DNA of 64,000 bases, from positions 1,798,001 to 1,862,000 of the forward strand of contig NZ_FSRA01000002.1 in the NCBI RefSeq assembly GCF_900129465.1, read 5' to 3'. A program made the position numbers and the translations under genes. Position 1 is the first letter of the stretch; each line of letters begins with the position of its first letter. Under the pieces are notes generated by a model that searched no databases, was not told the origin of the DNA, and saw only the letters and a list, made by a program, of their open reading frames with translations. Below, in pieces: positions 43,784-52,529 of this stretch. The DNA is from Chitinophaga niabensis. GTDB taxonomy: Bacteria; Bacteroidota; Bacteroidia; Chitinophagales; Chitinophagaceae.

Positions 43784-44686
43784 CTAATCATGATTGGTCA
43801 TCTGCCAGTACAGGCGAAGCTTGCCATCAGGTTCCTTTTTCCAGATATTAATACTCTTCCCGGTAACTAACCCGGAATTCCCTCCTGCCCGCCAGTTCAC
43901 ACAATAATAACCATTGACCAGAACATAGTCTCCAGCCGGCAGTATCCGCGAGATATTGATCCGTACTGTGTCAATGCCAACATTGGGGTCTTCATGTATT
44001 ACATAGTATTGATGAATGCTATCTTTTCCAATGACCATTGGCATATAGTAAGGCATGTAAATAGCATCATCTGTATAGTACTCCGAAAAGGCCGCTCCAT
44101 TTCGATCTTTGACTAATTGAGCGATCGCTGCGTTATTGGTATTGATGGTCCTGGCCAGGGCACTGTCCGCAGGTTTTATGGGGGTGATCTGTAAAGGAGT
44201 GGGAGGAGGAGACAACAACGGCAGCGCTGCATGATCAAAACCTGCTGCTGCTCCCCAGATCTCTGAAACAAGTGTCAACTCCTGTTTTTTGCCGATCCGC
44301 CAGATATGCACATACTTACCTGCATAGCGAAAAGGTTGTTGCCCTGGTTGTGTAAAATCATGCGTATAAGTACCGGATTCCAGAAGATAGCCGTCAGCGG
44401 CCTTAATGGAATAGATAGTTCGCTGGTAACGGTTACCGCTGGTTGCCTTCAGCCATTGTTGGAAATATTGGGTAATGGCAGCCCGGTTAAAGAGCGTGGG
44501 ATGATGCTCGGGCATACTTACCGCGTCAGCAGCATAATAGCGCATCATGGCTGACACATCTCCTTTTTCCAATGCTTTTGCAAATTGCTGGTTGAGTGCT
44601 TCTATTCGTTCTCGTGGGTCAGCTGCCCTGGCTGGGGAAAGGAAGCAAATGAACAGGGCCGGGAAAAGCCATTTGGATAGATACAT
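43784..44686 (-). CDS. exported protein with two NTF2/SnoaL-like domains
   Basis: 300 residues with a signal peptide (about 1-21, ending ARA). Two similar halves follow: about 25-150 with EALNQQFAKALEKGDVSAMM and YYAADAVSMPE, and about 175-300 with NAAIAQLVKDRNGAAF and YYTDDAIYMPYY. Both match the SnoaL-like/DUF4440 cone fold, often a small-molecule-binding or stress protein. The tandem duplication within one exported polypeptide is the notable trait. Function is unassigned. Confidence 0.82.
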   Translation of the reverse strand: MYLSKWLFPALFICFLSPARAADPRERIEALNQQFAKALEKGDVSAMMRYYAADAVSMPEHHPTLFNRAAITQYFQQWLKATSGNRYQRTIYSIKAADGYLLESGTYTHDFTQPGQQPFRYAGKYVHIWRIGKKQELTLVSEIWGAAAGFDHAALPLLSPPPTPLQITPIKPADSALARTINTNNAAIAQLVKDRNGAAFSEYYTDDAIYMPYYMPMVIGKDSIHQYYVIHEDPNVGIDTVRINISRILPAGDYVLVNGYYCVNWRAGGNSGLVTGKSINIWKKEPDGKLRLYWQMTNHD

Positions 44687-44774
44687 ATGGGAGTCAATAA
44701 GGGTTAAGACTAAAATACTGAAATTATGTAAACATTCCCCACAATTATATAATAACAGGCACTCCGTCTAAACC

Positions 44775-44782
44775 TACTTTTG
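44775..44782 (+). promoter_or_regulatory. -7 element of the copper cluster
   Basis: TACTTTTG, exact TAnnTTTG match, 8 nt before the ATG at 44791. No -33 TTTG is visible. Confidence 0.45.
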
Positions 44783-44790
44783 GGGTAAGA

Positions 44791-45180
44791 ATGAAACTAA
44801 GCAGAACCATACAGCTAAAAGCAGTTTTCCTACTGGCAGTATTCACCCTGAATACAATGGTTGGTTTTGCCTGTGCGGTTGGCCTGGACCTGGGCTTTAA
44901 TTCTAAACACCATCATCACGAGGAAGGAACAACCCTTCATCATCATCAGGATAATGAAAACTGCTGCAATGATGAAGCTGTCCAATTCTCCCAATTAGAT
45001 AAACTACTTGCACAAGTTGTTAATACAGGGATCGAAACTCCGGTGGTACTGATCCATTTCCTATACCAGCCAGAGATATCTCTTCTTACGCAGCCCAGAA
45101 CGCATATAAGCCCCTCTAAAAAACCATATGTATCCACCGCTCGTGGGATACGTGTGTCCATTCAGTCCTTCCAGATTTGA
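44791..45180 (+). CDS. HYC_CC_PP-like exported metal-binding protein
   Basis: 129 residues. A signal peptide or single membrane anchor (about 10-30) is followed by a histidine-rich stretch (NSKHHHHEEG, LHHHQDNENCC with the Cys pair at about 57-58) and a later FLYQPEIS and SPSKKP region. This histidine/double-cysteine/proline layout is that of the HYC_CC_PP family found in Bacteroidota next to copper genes. Binding of copper or another soft metal is inferred. It heads a cluster with a DUF3347-like protein and a multicopper oxidase in the same direction. Confidence 0.75.
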   Translation: MKLSRTIQLKAVFLLAVFTLNTMVGFACAVGLDLGFNSKHHHHEEGTTLHHHQDNENCCNDEAVQFSQLDKLLAQVVNTGIETPVVLIHFLYQPEISLLTQPRTHISPSKKPYVSTARGIRVSIQSFQI

Positions 45181-45235
45181 TTTTTGTTATCAGCAACCTG
45201 CATTTTATTGATCACAAAAATTAAATCTTATTACA

Positions 45236-45703
45236 ATGAAAACATTCCTTTTCGCCGCACTGCTATTTTCAACTAAAGCAGACGCGCAATTATCCAATCT
45301 GCTCACCTCATATTACAACATCAAAAATGCTTTGGTTACCAGCAATGGTAACACCGCAGCTGCCCAGGCAGATGAATTTGTAAAGGCCCTCAAAGCCATA
45401 GATAAAAAATCCCTCTCAGAAGCAGACAGGAAAGCTTTTGAACCGTTACAGGAAAAGCTGGCCTTTGATGCAGAACATATTGCTGAAACAAAAGACATCG
45501 GCCATCAAAGGGATCATTTTGAATCCTTCTCTGAAAACTTCTATAAACTGGCGAAAGCGGTAAAACTCTCTGATAAGCCTATTTATCAAAGCTATTGCCC
45601 CATGAAAAAAGCATATTGGCTGAGTAATGAGGCAACTATCAAAAACCCCTATTATGGCAGCCAGATGTTGACCTGTGGCAAAATAAGTGATACCATAAAG
45701 TAA
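45236..45703 (+). CDS. DUF3347-like exported protein
   Basis: 155 residues with a signal peptide (about 1-17). The DUF3347 features are the N-terminal helical YYNIKNALVTSNGNTAAAQA and the C-terminal YCPMKKAYWLS plus NPYYGSQMLTCG, with Cys and Met residues like those that bind copper in CusB-type membrane fusion proteins carrying this domain. As a free-standing domain beside a multicopper oxidase it may be a periplasmic copper chaperone. It lies 55 nt after the HYC_CC_PP-like gene and is followed by a hairpin without a T run. Confidence 0.82.
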   Translation: MKTFLFAALLFSTKADAQLSNLLTSYYNIKNALVTSNGNTAAAQADEFVKALKAIDKKSLSEADRKAFEPLQEKLAFDAEHIAETKDIGHQRDHFESFSENFYKLAKAVKLSDKPIYQSYCPMKKAYWLSNEATIKNPYYGSQMLTCGKISDTIK

Positions 45704-45710
45704 TAGAATA

Positions 45711-45738
45711 GCAGCTATACAGGAAACTGTATAGCTGC
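45711..45738 (+). other. intercistronic hairpin in the copper cluster
   Basis: A perfect 12-bp stem (GCAGCTATACAG with CTGTATAGCTGC) closed by a GAAA tetraloop. No T run follows, so it is unlikely to be a simple terminator; it may stabilise the upstream mRNA. Confidence 0.6.
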
Positions 45739-45758
45739 TCCCATCAATCCGCTCATTA

Positions 45759-47924
45759 ATGAAGAATATTATAATTACAGCTTTGCTTGTTTTAATAACA
45801 AGCATTGTTGCCGCGCAGCAAACTGTCCGTTACGACCTTTACGTGGCTGATACAATTGTGAACTTTTCCGGCAAACCCAAACGCGCTATTGCAGTGAATG
45901 GCCAGATCCCCATGCCCACACTCACTTTCACAGAAGGTGATACGGCCGAGATCTATGTGCATAATAACCTGGATGAGGAAACATCCCTGCACTGGCACGG
46001 CTTGTTCCTTCCCAACAGGATGGATGGTGTACCCAATCTTACCCAGATGGGCATCAAGCCTCATACAACCTACCTGTACAAATTCCCTATTGTTCAAACG
46101 GGCACTCATTGGTATCATAGCCATTCAGGTCTCCAGGAACAAATAGGGATGTATGGTGCCTTTATCATGAAGAAAAAGAAAGAATGGGATATTCCTTCCA
46201 TACCTATCGTACTAAGCGAATGGACAGACATGAAACCACATGAGGTGCAACGCAGCCTGCATGCGGCTACCGACTGGTTTGCCATAAAGAAAGGTACCAC
46301 CCAGAGTTATACAGAAGCCATAAGGGAAGGCCACTTTAAAACCAAGGTGATCAATGAATGGAAACGCATGAACGCCATGGACGTAAGTGATGTGTATTAT
46401 AATAAGTTCCTGATCAACGGAGAAAACGAACATGAACATACACAGTTCAAAGCAGGTGATAAGGTAAGGCTGCGTATTGCCAATGGCGGAGCCTCTTCCT
46501 ATTTCTGGCTTACATACGCCGGCGGTAAAATAACTGTAGTAGCTACAGACGGCAACGATGTGGAACCAGTGGAAGTAGACCGGCTGATCATAGCAGTATC
46601 CGAAACCTACGATGTAGTGGTGACCATCCCGGAGAACAAAAGTTATGAATTCCTGGTAACGCCGGAAGACAGGACGGGATCTGCTTCCCTATGGTTGGGC
46701 AACGGAGAAAAAGTACCCGCAAAGAAACTGCCAAAGCTGAAATATTTCGCAGGCATGAAGATGATGAACGATATGATGGACATGAAAGGAGACCTGGTAT
46801 CCATGGAAGGCATGGAAATGCATAACCAGATCATGGATATGAACACCGTGATGTATCCTGAAATGGCAGAAACACCAGATATCGTAACACTCAATTATAC
46901 CATGTTGCGAGATCCCAAAAAAACCACCCTGCCTCCCGGCCCCGTAAAAGAATTACACTTCACGCTCACCGGGAACATGAACCGCTACGTTTGGAGCCTC
47001 GATAATAAAGTGGTCTCTGAAACCGACAGGATCCTCATTAAAAAAGGAGAGAACATCCGGCTAATCTTGTACAACAACAGCATGATGCGCCACCCCATGC
47101 ACTTACATGGTCACGATTTCAGGGTAATAAACGGGCAAGGCGATTATGCCCCTATGAAAAATGTACTGGACATGATGCCCATGGAAAGGGATACTATCGA
47201 GTTCGCAGCCACAGAACCGGGGGGAGACTGGTTCTTCCATTGCCATATATTATACCACATGATGAGCGGCATGGGCAGGATCTTCCGTTACGACAACAAC
47301 CTGCCCAACCCCGAAATTCCCAATCCCAAACTGGCACAACGCAAGCTATTTGCGGACGACCGGATGGTACATATTATGGGAAGGATTGGGATAGAAAGCA
47401 ACGGAAGCGATGGGGAGATCATGCTGGCCAATACGAGGTACCGCCTGCAAACCGAATGGCGGGTCGGTTTGCAGAAACATCACGGTTATGAAAGCGAAAG
47501 CCATTTTGGACGGTACTTCGGAAAAATGCAATGGCTATTCCCATACGTTGGCTGGGATTTCCGCAATCGCACAATAGAAGACCCATTTGAGAAAAATATC
47601 TTCGGGCAGCTACTGACGCCCAGGAAGAACTTATTCGGGCAAACGAATACCAAAAATTTCCGCCAGGTAGTACATGCCGGTATTGAATTTACGCTCCCCA
47701 TGTTAGTGATCCTGGACGGCTCTGTTGATAGCGAAGGCAAGCTGCGGCTTCAATTGAGGCGGGAAGATATCCCGGTCTCCAAACGCCTGCGTTTCAACTT
47801 CTCTGCCAATACAGATAAGGAGTATATGTTCGGGTTCCGGTATATCATCAGCAAATACTTCAACCTTTCCACCCACTTTGATAGTGATATGGGCCTGGGG
47901 GCCGGAATAACATTAGTGTATTAA
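45759..47924 (+). CDS. multicopper oxidase with a barrel-like C-terminal domain
   Basis: 721 residues, signal peptide about 1-20. Residues about 25-515 are a CopA-type multicopper oxidase: copper ligands HWHG (78-81), HWYHSHS (117-123), HPMHLHGHDF (445-454) and HCHILYHMMSGM (494-505), with the T1 Met after HxxHMMSGM. A methionine-rich segment (333-369) suits copper(I) binding. The last 190 residues (about 533-721) are beta-rich, with aromatic residues as in CopB outer-membrane copper proteins, and end ...GAGITLVY, a barrel-like terminus. The fusion places a copper oxidase on or next to an outer-membrane barrel. Likely role: oxidation of Cu(I) and copper tolerance. Confidence 0.88.
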   Translation: MKNIIITALLVLITSIVAAQQTVRYDLYVADTIVNFSGKPKRAIAVNGQIPMPTLTFTEGDTAEIYVHNNLDEETSLHWHGLFLPNRMDGVPNLTQMGIKPHTTYLYKFPIVQTGTHWYHSHSGLQEQIGMYGAFIMKKKKEWDIPSIPIVLSEWTDMKPHEVQRSLHAATDWFAIKKGTTQSYTEAIREGHFKTKVINEWKRMNAMDVSDVYYNKFLINGENEHEHTQFKAGDKVRLRIANGGASSYFWLTYAGGKITVVATDGNDVEPVEVDRLIIAVSETYDVVVTIPENKSYEFLVTPEDRTGSASLWLGNGEKVPAKKLPKLKYFAGMKMMNDMMDMKGDLVSMEGMEMHNQIMDMNTVMYPEMAETPDIVTLNYTMLRDPKKTTLPPGPVKELHFTLTGNMNRYVWSLDNKVVSETDRILIKKGENIRLILYNNSMMRHPMHLHGHDFRVINGQGDYAPMKNVLDMMPMERDTIEFAATEPGGDWFFHCHILYHMMSGMGRIFRYDNNLPNPEIPNPKLAQRKLFADDRMVHIMGRIGIESNGSDGEIMLANTRYRLQTEWRVGLQKHHGYESESHFGRYFGKMQWLFPYVGWDFRNRTIEDPFEKNIFGQLLTPRKNLFGQTNTKNFRQVVHAGIEFTLPMLVILDGSVDSEGKLRLQLRREDIPVSKRLRFNFSANTDKEYMFGFRYIISKYFNLSTHFDSDMGLGAGITLVY

Positions 47925-47933
47925 AACCAACCA

Positions 47934-47978
47934 GGGATATTGGCTGGTGCTGGAAAGCACCACCAGTATCCCATTTTT
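47934..47978 (+). terminator. terminator after the multicopper oxidase
   Basis: Outer stem GGGATA/TATCCC and inner stem CTGGTGCT paired with AGCACCACCAG (small bulge), then ATTTTTA. It lies between convergent genes. Confidence 0.7.
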
Positions 47979-48543
47979 ACCGGAGCGTATAAGTCAGTAA
48001 CACAATGCCGCTTGGAAACGGCACACACCTTTGCAATTTCAATTGCTGGAACCCTTCCAGGTTGCTGAAAGGAGATTCGCCCTGCCCGATAGCAACAGGA
48101 TTAACGAACAGGTGTATTTCATCTATCAACTGCTCTTTGAGTAAAGACGCCACAAACGAAACACCTCCATAAACTACCATATCACCACCCGGCTGACTTT
48201 TTAGTTTGCTGATCTCCTCTACCAGGTCTCCCGTCGCTATCTCTGTATTATCCCATTCAGACTTCTTCAGCGTTTTTGTGAATACGATCTTTTTCGAGGT
48301 AACAATCTTTACTGCGAATTCATGCATGGGGTCATCCGGTTTTTTAAATGTCTCCTGCCAATAGGGGATATAGTCTATCGCTAATTTTCTACCGATAAGA
48401 ATGGTGTCGGCGGACGCGAATATTCCTGTCACGTACGAATAAATTTCCTCCAGCGCCCAGGTCACCCATTTTTGTTCATCGTTAGGCCCCGCTGAAGCAA
48501 AACCGTCCAAAGATACCTGCATTTGCAGCTTCAACTTTCTCAT
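47977..48543 (-). CDS. dihydrofolate reductase family protein (RibD C-terminal-like)
   Basis: 188 residues of the RibD_C/DHFR-like family: KLQMQVSLDGFASAGPN at the start, ADTILIGRKL, VVYGGVSFVASLL and the IDEIHLFVNPVAIGQGESPF region. In Bacteroidota these are common as single genes with no confirmed substrate; reduction with NADPH is inferred from the fold. The AUG at 48543 is supported by the family N-terminus. The gene converges with the multicopper oxidase and shares the terminator. Confidence 0.88.
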   Translation of the reverse strand: MRKLKLQMQVSLDGFASAGPNDEQKWVTWALEEIYSYVTGIFASADTILIGRKLAIDYIPYWQETFKKPDDPMHEFAVKIVTSKKIVFTKTLKKSEWDNTEIATGDLVEEISKLKSQPGGDMVVYGGVSFVASLLKEQLIDEIHLFVNPVAIGQGESPFSNLEGFQQLKLQRCVPFPSGIVLLTYTLR

Positions 48544-48598
48544 ATGTTAGCGTTTGCTTACAAATATATATGTAAGCATTCACTTTCACAACTTTTTC

Positions 48599-49012
48599 TT
48601 ATAAAAGCCCCTCCACATACTTCTTAAAGCATTCCAGTATAGCTGTACAGAAAAGCTCCTGGTCCTTCGCCGGCTGGCCCTTCTCCGGTTCAAAAGTTTC
48701 CGTGATGGTAGTCCCGGTTTCAGTTTGTGTGAAAATGTTGGTGGCGGTCCGGCCATCTGTAAGCGTATAGCTGATTTCACGGTGATGGTCTACCACATCA
48801 TAAACACCTGTAAAATCAAAACCGCCACTGCCATCTTTGGCCTCCATCACATAAAGGAAGCTACCACCAACCCGCAGGTCATTTTCCACCCGGGAGGTAT
48901 GCCAGTCCTCGGAAGGCTGGTTCCAGTTTAGAATGTGGGAAGGCTCCGTCCAGTATTTCCAGACTTCGGCTAAGGGAGCATGCACGAGAATATTCACAGT
49001 TATGTTTTCCAT
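48599..49012 (-). CDS. SRPBCC (AHSA1-like) protein
   Basis: 137 residues, a single START/Bet v 1-like domain with MENITVNILVHAPLAEVWKYWTEP (shown in part) and WHTSRVENDLRVGGSFLYVMEAKDG, the core of AHSA1-type proteins. It has no signal peptide. Members of this group are often paired with an ArsR or HTH regulator; none is adjacent. Hydrophobic-ligand binding is the usual guess, not shown here. Confidence 0.88.
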   Translation of the reverse strand: MENITVNILVHAPLAEVWKYWTEPSHILNWNQPSEDWHTSRVENDLRVGGSFLYVMEAKDGSGGFDFTGVYDVVDHHREISYTLTDGRTATNIFTQTETGTTITETFEPEKGQPAKDQELFCTAILECFKKYVEGLL

Positions 49013-49152
49013 ACGGTGAAATTACCGTACAGACTGCATGTACATAGGGGGAGAATGTCGCATTTTTAGGGGGAATTTATGCCAAAATCTCCAGCCAGCG
49101 GCAAAGAACGGATGGCCATATTACAGCTGCCGCGAGGGGTGATCTTTAATAA

Positions 49153-49176
49153 GAAAGAGGGCATTGCCCTCTTTCT
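49153..49176 (-). terminator. terminator after the CHAP endopeptidase gene
   Basis: 10-bp stem GAAAGAGGGC/GCCCTCTTTC with a 3-nt loop directly after the minus-strand stop, followed on that strand by TTATTAAAG. Confidence 0.6.
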
Positions 49177-49925
49177 CAATATATAATGAATCCCTTTTCG
49201 ATCGAATTGATCTTCCTGAATTTTAAGCGGAACACGCCGATCCCGTTACTGCTGCCGGCAGGATTACTATTCCCTTCAATTGTTTCAATAAAACCATCAC
49301 TCACCGCTGTTACGATGCCGGTATGCCCAAGTCCGCCGCCATGGTCTTTAATGAAGATGCTGCCAGGTTTGATTAATGAAGGATTATTAATGGCCTGTGC
49401 CTTGATAACCTTTTTGCCCTGCGTTTTATTCCAATGTGCCAGGCAACCGGCTGTTTTAAAAACGGGGTTAGCGATACCCAGTTGATCGGCTGCTTCTCTG
49501 AAGCACCAGTACACAAATGCCGCACACCAGAAACTTCCCAATGGGGTGTTGGTGCTTTGCAGATAGGCATCCACTTCTTTACCTCTGTTGCTGCCCGGTG
49601 GATTTTCCATTACACCTATCTGGCTTGCTGCCACTTCAATAGCTTTTGCAAGCAGATCACTGGGGGCTGTTTCCTGTACCGGCACTACATTGTCGAACAG
49701 GATCTCCCAGGTGATAGATCCTATTTTGCCATCGGTTACCAGCGGATTGCCGAACCTGTCACGATGTAAGGCCTGGAACTGTTTTACGGCAGCTGTGGTT
49801 TTAGGGCCAAATGTGCCAGTGGCTTCAAAATTGCCGATACCTAATGCGAGTAAACGTTGCTGAATAGCTTTTACGATGGCCCGGTCTGTTTCGCCGGCTT
49901 TAATGATCCTTTGGGGGAATTCCAT
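49176..49925 (-). CDS. peptidoglycan-binding and CHAP endopeptidase protein, no signal peptide
   Basis: 249 residues. Residues about 5-80 are a PG_binding_1 domain (TFGPKTTAAVKQFQ, ITWEILF) and about 92-245 a CHAP amidase/endopeptidase with catalytic C134 (SFWCAAFVYW), H201 (GLGHTGIV) and N219 (IEGNSN). It would cleave peptidoglycan peptides. The N-terminus MEFPQRIIKAGETDRA shows no signal peptide, so it must leave the cell by lysis, by a holin-like route or a contact-dependent secretion system, or act in the cytoplasm as a relic. No phage or secretion genes are beside it. Either a domesticated endolysin or an effector is possible. Confidence 0.85.
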   Translation of the reverse strand: MEFPQRIIKAGETDRAIVKAIQQRLLALGIGNFEATGTFGPKTTAAVKQFQALHRDRFGNPLVTDGKIGSITWEILFDNVVPVQETAPSDLLAKAIEVAASQIGVMENPPGSNRGKEVDAYLQSTNTPLGSFWCAAFVYWCFREAADQLGIANPVFKTAGCLAHWNKTQGKKVIKAQAINNPSLIKPGSIFIKDHGGGLGHTGIVTAVSDGFIETIEGNSNPAGSSNGIGVFRLKFRKINSIEKGFIIY

Positions 49926-49981
49926 AAATGTTTGATTTCGGGGTTGGAAAATAATTATAGGTCTGGGAACTAACGTCTTAC

Positions 49982-49989
49982 CAAAGATA
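49982..49989 (-). promoter_or_regulatory. possible -7 element of the CHAP gene
   Basis: Reads TATCTTTG on the minus strand, an exact consensus match just past the end of the upstream gene, 56 nt before the CHAP start. No -33 TTTG was found. Confidence 0.3.
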
Positions 49990-50679
49990 TTAATTAGAAA
50001 CCGTAATCCCTATCATCACCCCGAAATTACCATCTGTCTGTACCCAGTTCTTTTCCGGCAGATAGGTTCTGGAAACAAAGCCATCCAGGTATAGGGCATT
50101 TATGCAACCCATACTTTTGAAGTATGCTGCAAAGTCATAAAAATTAATGGGCTCTTTGGACATCGCAAAGAGCAGCTTGTTCCCAGGCAGGATGCCTACG
50201 CCATTGCGTACATTCAGATTAGCAGAGCCTTTTTTGAAAGCGGTATGAATAGCGCCATTGATCAATAACATTGGGCCCGATTGTGTAGCAAGCTTAATCC
50301 GATCGGATTCTTTAAAATCGCTTGTCGGGCAGATCCCGGCTTTGTTGGCAGTTGTGATATAGAATACGCCGTTAGGCATAAGGTAAAAATTACCGCTGCC
50401 TGATGAGATATTCAGGGGAGATACAATCTTCCGGTCCTGGATAAAAAGCCCAAGCGGCGAATTATCCATTTTATACATGCCGCCGTTAGTGGCGAATACG
50501 AGTTTTTGCTGTTTGCGACCCAGGTAATCTTTAAGGTTTTGGATGCTTCCTAACAGCTGTCCCCTTTCATCTTTCCAGTAAAGCCGGATCTCCTGAGTGG
50601 CAGGATCTGCGGTATAGCTGATGATATTATCAGGCGTAAACCACCAGGCAAGCAGGGTAAATACAAGATGTTTCATCAT
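49990..50679 (-). CDS. phosphodiester glycosidase family protein (NAGPA-like)
   Basis: 229 residues with a signal peptide (about 1-17). The NAGPA-type features are VFATNGGMY, SGPMLLINGAIH, RNGVGILPGNKLLF and YLDGFVSRTY, the core of the phosphodiester alpha-GlcNAcase fold. In bacteria such proteins are thought to trim phosphodiester-linked sugars on polymers. The ATG at 50679 overlaps the stop of the upstream gene in an ATGA, so translation is coupled. It ends the six-gene minus-strand operon beginning at 53913. Confidence 0.83.
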   Translation of the reverse strand: MMKHLVFTLLAWWFTPDNIISYTADPATQEIRLYWKDERGQLLGSIQNLKDYLGRKQQKLVFATNGGMYKMDNSPLGLFIQDRKIVSPLNISSGSGNFYLMPNGVFYITTANKAGICPTSDFKESDRIKLATQSGPMLLINGAIHTAFKKGSANLNVRNGVGILPGNKLLFAMSKEPINFYDFAAYFKSMGCINALYLDGFVSRTYLPEKNWVQTDGNFGVMIGITVSN

Positions 50680-51560
50680 TGAACTATTTTTAATAGCGAA
50701 GCTGTGCGCATCCATTTTACATCCCGCCGGCTGCTGAAGAAAAAGTACTTAAAGTCCGGTGAAAAATAAGAACAATATTCATAGGTGCTGGTATTGAACA
50801 ATGTCCCCATACTGCGCACTTCTGACCATTGGCCGTTTGCATCTTTCCGGGCCAGGTAAAGGTCTCCTTCTCCAAGCCCTTCTTTCCGGTCTACGGAAGT
50901 ATAGATCATAAAATCTTCCTGTTGCGATAAACAGGGATCATGATCAGAATAAGGGGTATTGATCTTAGGGCCAAGGTTTTCCGGCTGGCTGTATTTCCCC
51001 TCAACAAGTTTGCTGATATAAAGATCCTCCAGTCCATATCCCCCCGTCCGTGATGAGGCAAAATAGAGATGGCCGCCTGGAGAGAAGGATACATAATACT
51101 CCGTACTGTCTGTATTAACCGCCAGCAGATTTTCCGGTGCAGACCATCGCCCATCTGCTAAGGGTTTAACGAACCAGATATCAAAATCCCGCAGGGTGTC
51201 CGAGGCTGTTCTGGGAAGGTCTGATATGAAATAAAGATATCCATCAGGCCCGAAGGCAGGGTCTGCCATCGAATAGACGGTATCGTTAAATCCCGCCCTG
51301 ATGGCTTTCGTCCATTGCTTACCGTCATAATGGGATACATAAATAGTCCATTTCCTGTTCACCGACCGGGTGAAATAAAACGACTGGCCATCGGGAGAGA
51401 AGGCCGCATTAAAATCAATGGAATCTGCTCCTGAGCTAACAATGCCTGGCAGAAAGGAAACGATGGAATCTTCAGGAGGCGGAGCTGGATAGTGGATAGA
51501 TAGGTCCCGCGGGCCTTTGCAAAACGGGATGATCAATAGTAATACCAGAACTTTCTTCAT
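50676..51560 (-). CDS. exported PD40 (TolB-like) propeller protein
   Basis: 294 residues with a short N-terminal signal peptide (about 1-14). At least four WD40-like PD40 blades are readable: FNAAFSPDGQSFYFTR, ADPAFGPDGYLYFISD, YYVSFSPGGHLYFASS and CSYFSPDFKYFFFSSR. No enzyme motif; PD40 propellers usually bind partners or recognise peptidoglycan-associated ligands. It overlaps the next gene by an ATGA. The mature protein ends in a basic RDVKWMRTASLLKIVQ. Confidence 0.83.
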   Translation of the reverse strand: MKKVLVLLLIIPFCKGPRDLSIHYPAPPPEDSIVSFLPGIVSSGADSIDFNAAFSPDGQSFYFTRSVNRKWTIYVSHYDGKQWTKAIRAGFNDTVYSMADPAFGPDGYLYFISDLPRTASDTLRDFDIWFVKPLADGRWSAPENLLAVNTDSTEYYVSFSPGGHLYFASSRTGGYGLEDLYISKLVEGKYSQPENLGPKINTPYSDHDPCLSQQEDFMIYTSVDRKEGLGEGDLYLARKDANGQWSEVRSMGTLFNTSTYEYCSYFSPDFKYFFFSSRRDVKWMRTASLLKIVQ

Positions 51561-51591
51561 GAGAAGCAGGGTTTATGCTCCCTAAATTACA

Positions 51592-52524
51592 TCAATTAAA
51601 CCTTTTATCTGTCAGGGAACGAAGGAATGCCAGCAGATCGTTTTTTTCTTCCTCACTTAAGCCCAGTGGTTGGGCCAGTATTGTATCCCTGTCCTTTGCT
51701 TTCGTAACGAATTTATCAGGTTCATTATAAAAATCAATTACTTCCCGCAACGTTTTAAACATGCCGTTATGCATGTAAGGCGCAGTGATCGCAACGTTGC
51801 GAAGGCCGGGTGTTTTGAATTTTCCCGTTTCTATTTTATCTCCTGATATAGCAGCCCGCCCACTATCATTTAATTCTTTACCATTGAAAAGGCCAATATT
51901 CCTGAATTCATTTGTTGTAAGGTCTGGCCCGAAATGGCATTTAACACATTTCCCTTTTCCGTTGAAAAGCTGGAATCCTCTCTTCGCCGCATCGCTTACT
52001 GCCTTGGGATCATCCGAGAACTTCCAGTTGTCAAAAGGGCTATTACTCGTTTCCAATGTACGCTCAAAAGCCGCGATGGCGATCGCAAGGTTAGTACTGT
52101 TGGGAGGAGCATTAAATATATTCCTGAAATACTGCCGGTATCCCGCATCTGCATTCAGCCTTTGTACTGCTTCTGCAATGGACAAGTCCATTTCATCGGG
52201 ATTCACAATGGGAGCCAGCGCTTGTTCTTCCAGGCTTTTGGCTCTGCCATCCCAAAAGAAAACACGTTGAGAGGATATGTTCATGGCAGTAGGTGTGTTC
52301 CTTATGCCACGCTTGTTTCTGACACCTAAACTAACCGCAGAGGTATCTGCAAAAGCAAAGGCTGGTTTATGGCAACTGGCGCAACTGATGGTCCTGTCCC
52401 TTGAAAGGATGGGGTCTGAAAATAACATTTCGCCCAAGGCTGCTTTGTTAGCAGGTTCCTTGCTATTAAAGGAAACCTGCGTAACAAAAAGCACCGTAGT
52501 AATAAAGATGATGGTTGTTTTCAT
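51592..52524 (-). CDS. di-heme cytochrome c peroxidase (MauG/CcpA type)
   Basis: 310 residues with a signal peptide (about 1-20). Two c-type heme sites, CASCH (48-52) and CVKCH (193-197), the RNTPTAMNIS stretch and the later YMHNGMFKTLREVIDFYN are typical of bacterial di-heme peroxidases that reduce H2O2 in the periplasm. Length is slightly short but complete. It is central in the minus-strand operon with cupin, DUF1772-like and small exported proteins, which suggests an oxidative-stress role. Confidence 0.9.
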   Translation of the reverse strand: MKTTIIFITTVLFVTQVSFNSKEPANKAALGEMLFSDPILSRDRTISCASCHKPAFAFADTSAVSLGVRNKRGIRNTPTAMNISSQRVFFWDGRAKSLEEQALAPIVNPDEMDLSIAEAVQRLNADAGYRQYFRNIFNAPPNSTNLAIAIAAFERTLETSNSPFDNWKFSDDPKAVSDAAKRGFQLFNGKGKCVKCHFGPDLTTNEFRNIGLFNGKELNDSGRAAISGDKIETGKFKTPGLRNVAITAPYMHNGMFKTLREVIDFYNEPDKFVTKAKDRDTILAQPLGLSEEEKNDLLAFLRSLTDKRFN

Positions 52525-52529
52525 CAGAA

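Noticed and set aside
49079..49186. 35-codon plus-strand frame starting MPKSPASGKERM
   Set aside because: It runs through the terminator of the CHAP gene and shows no sign of a conserved product.
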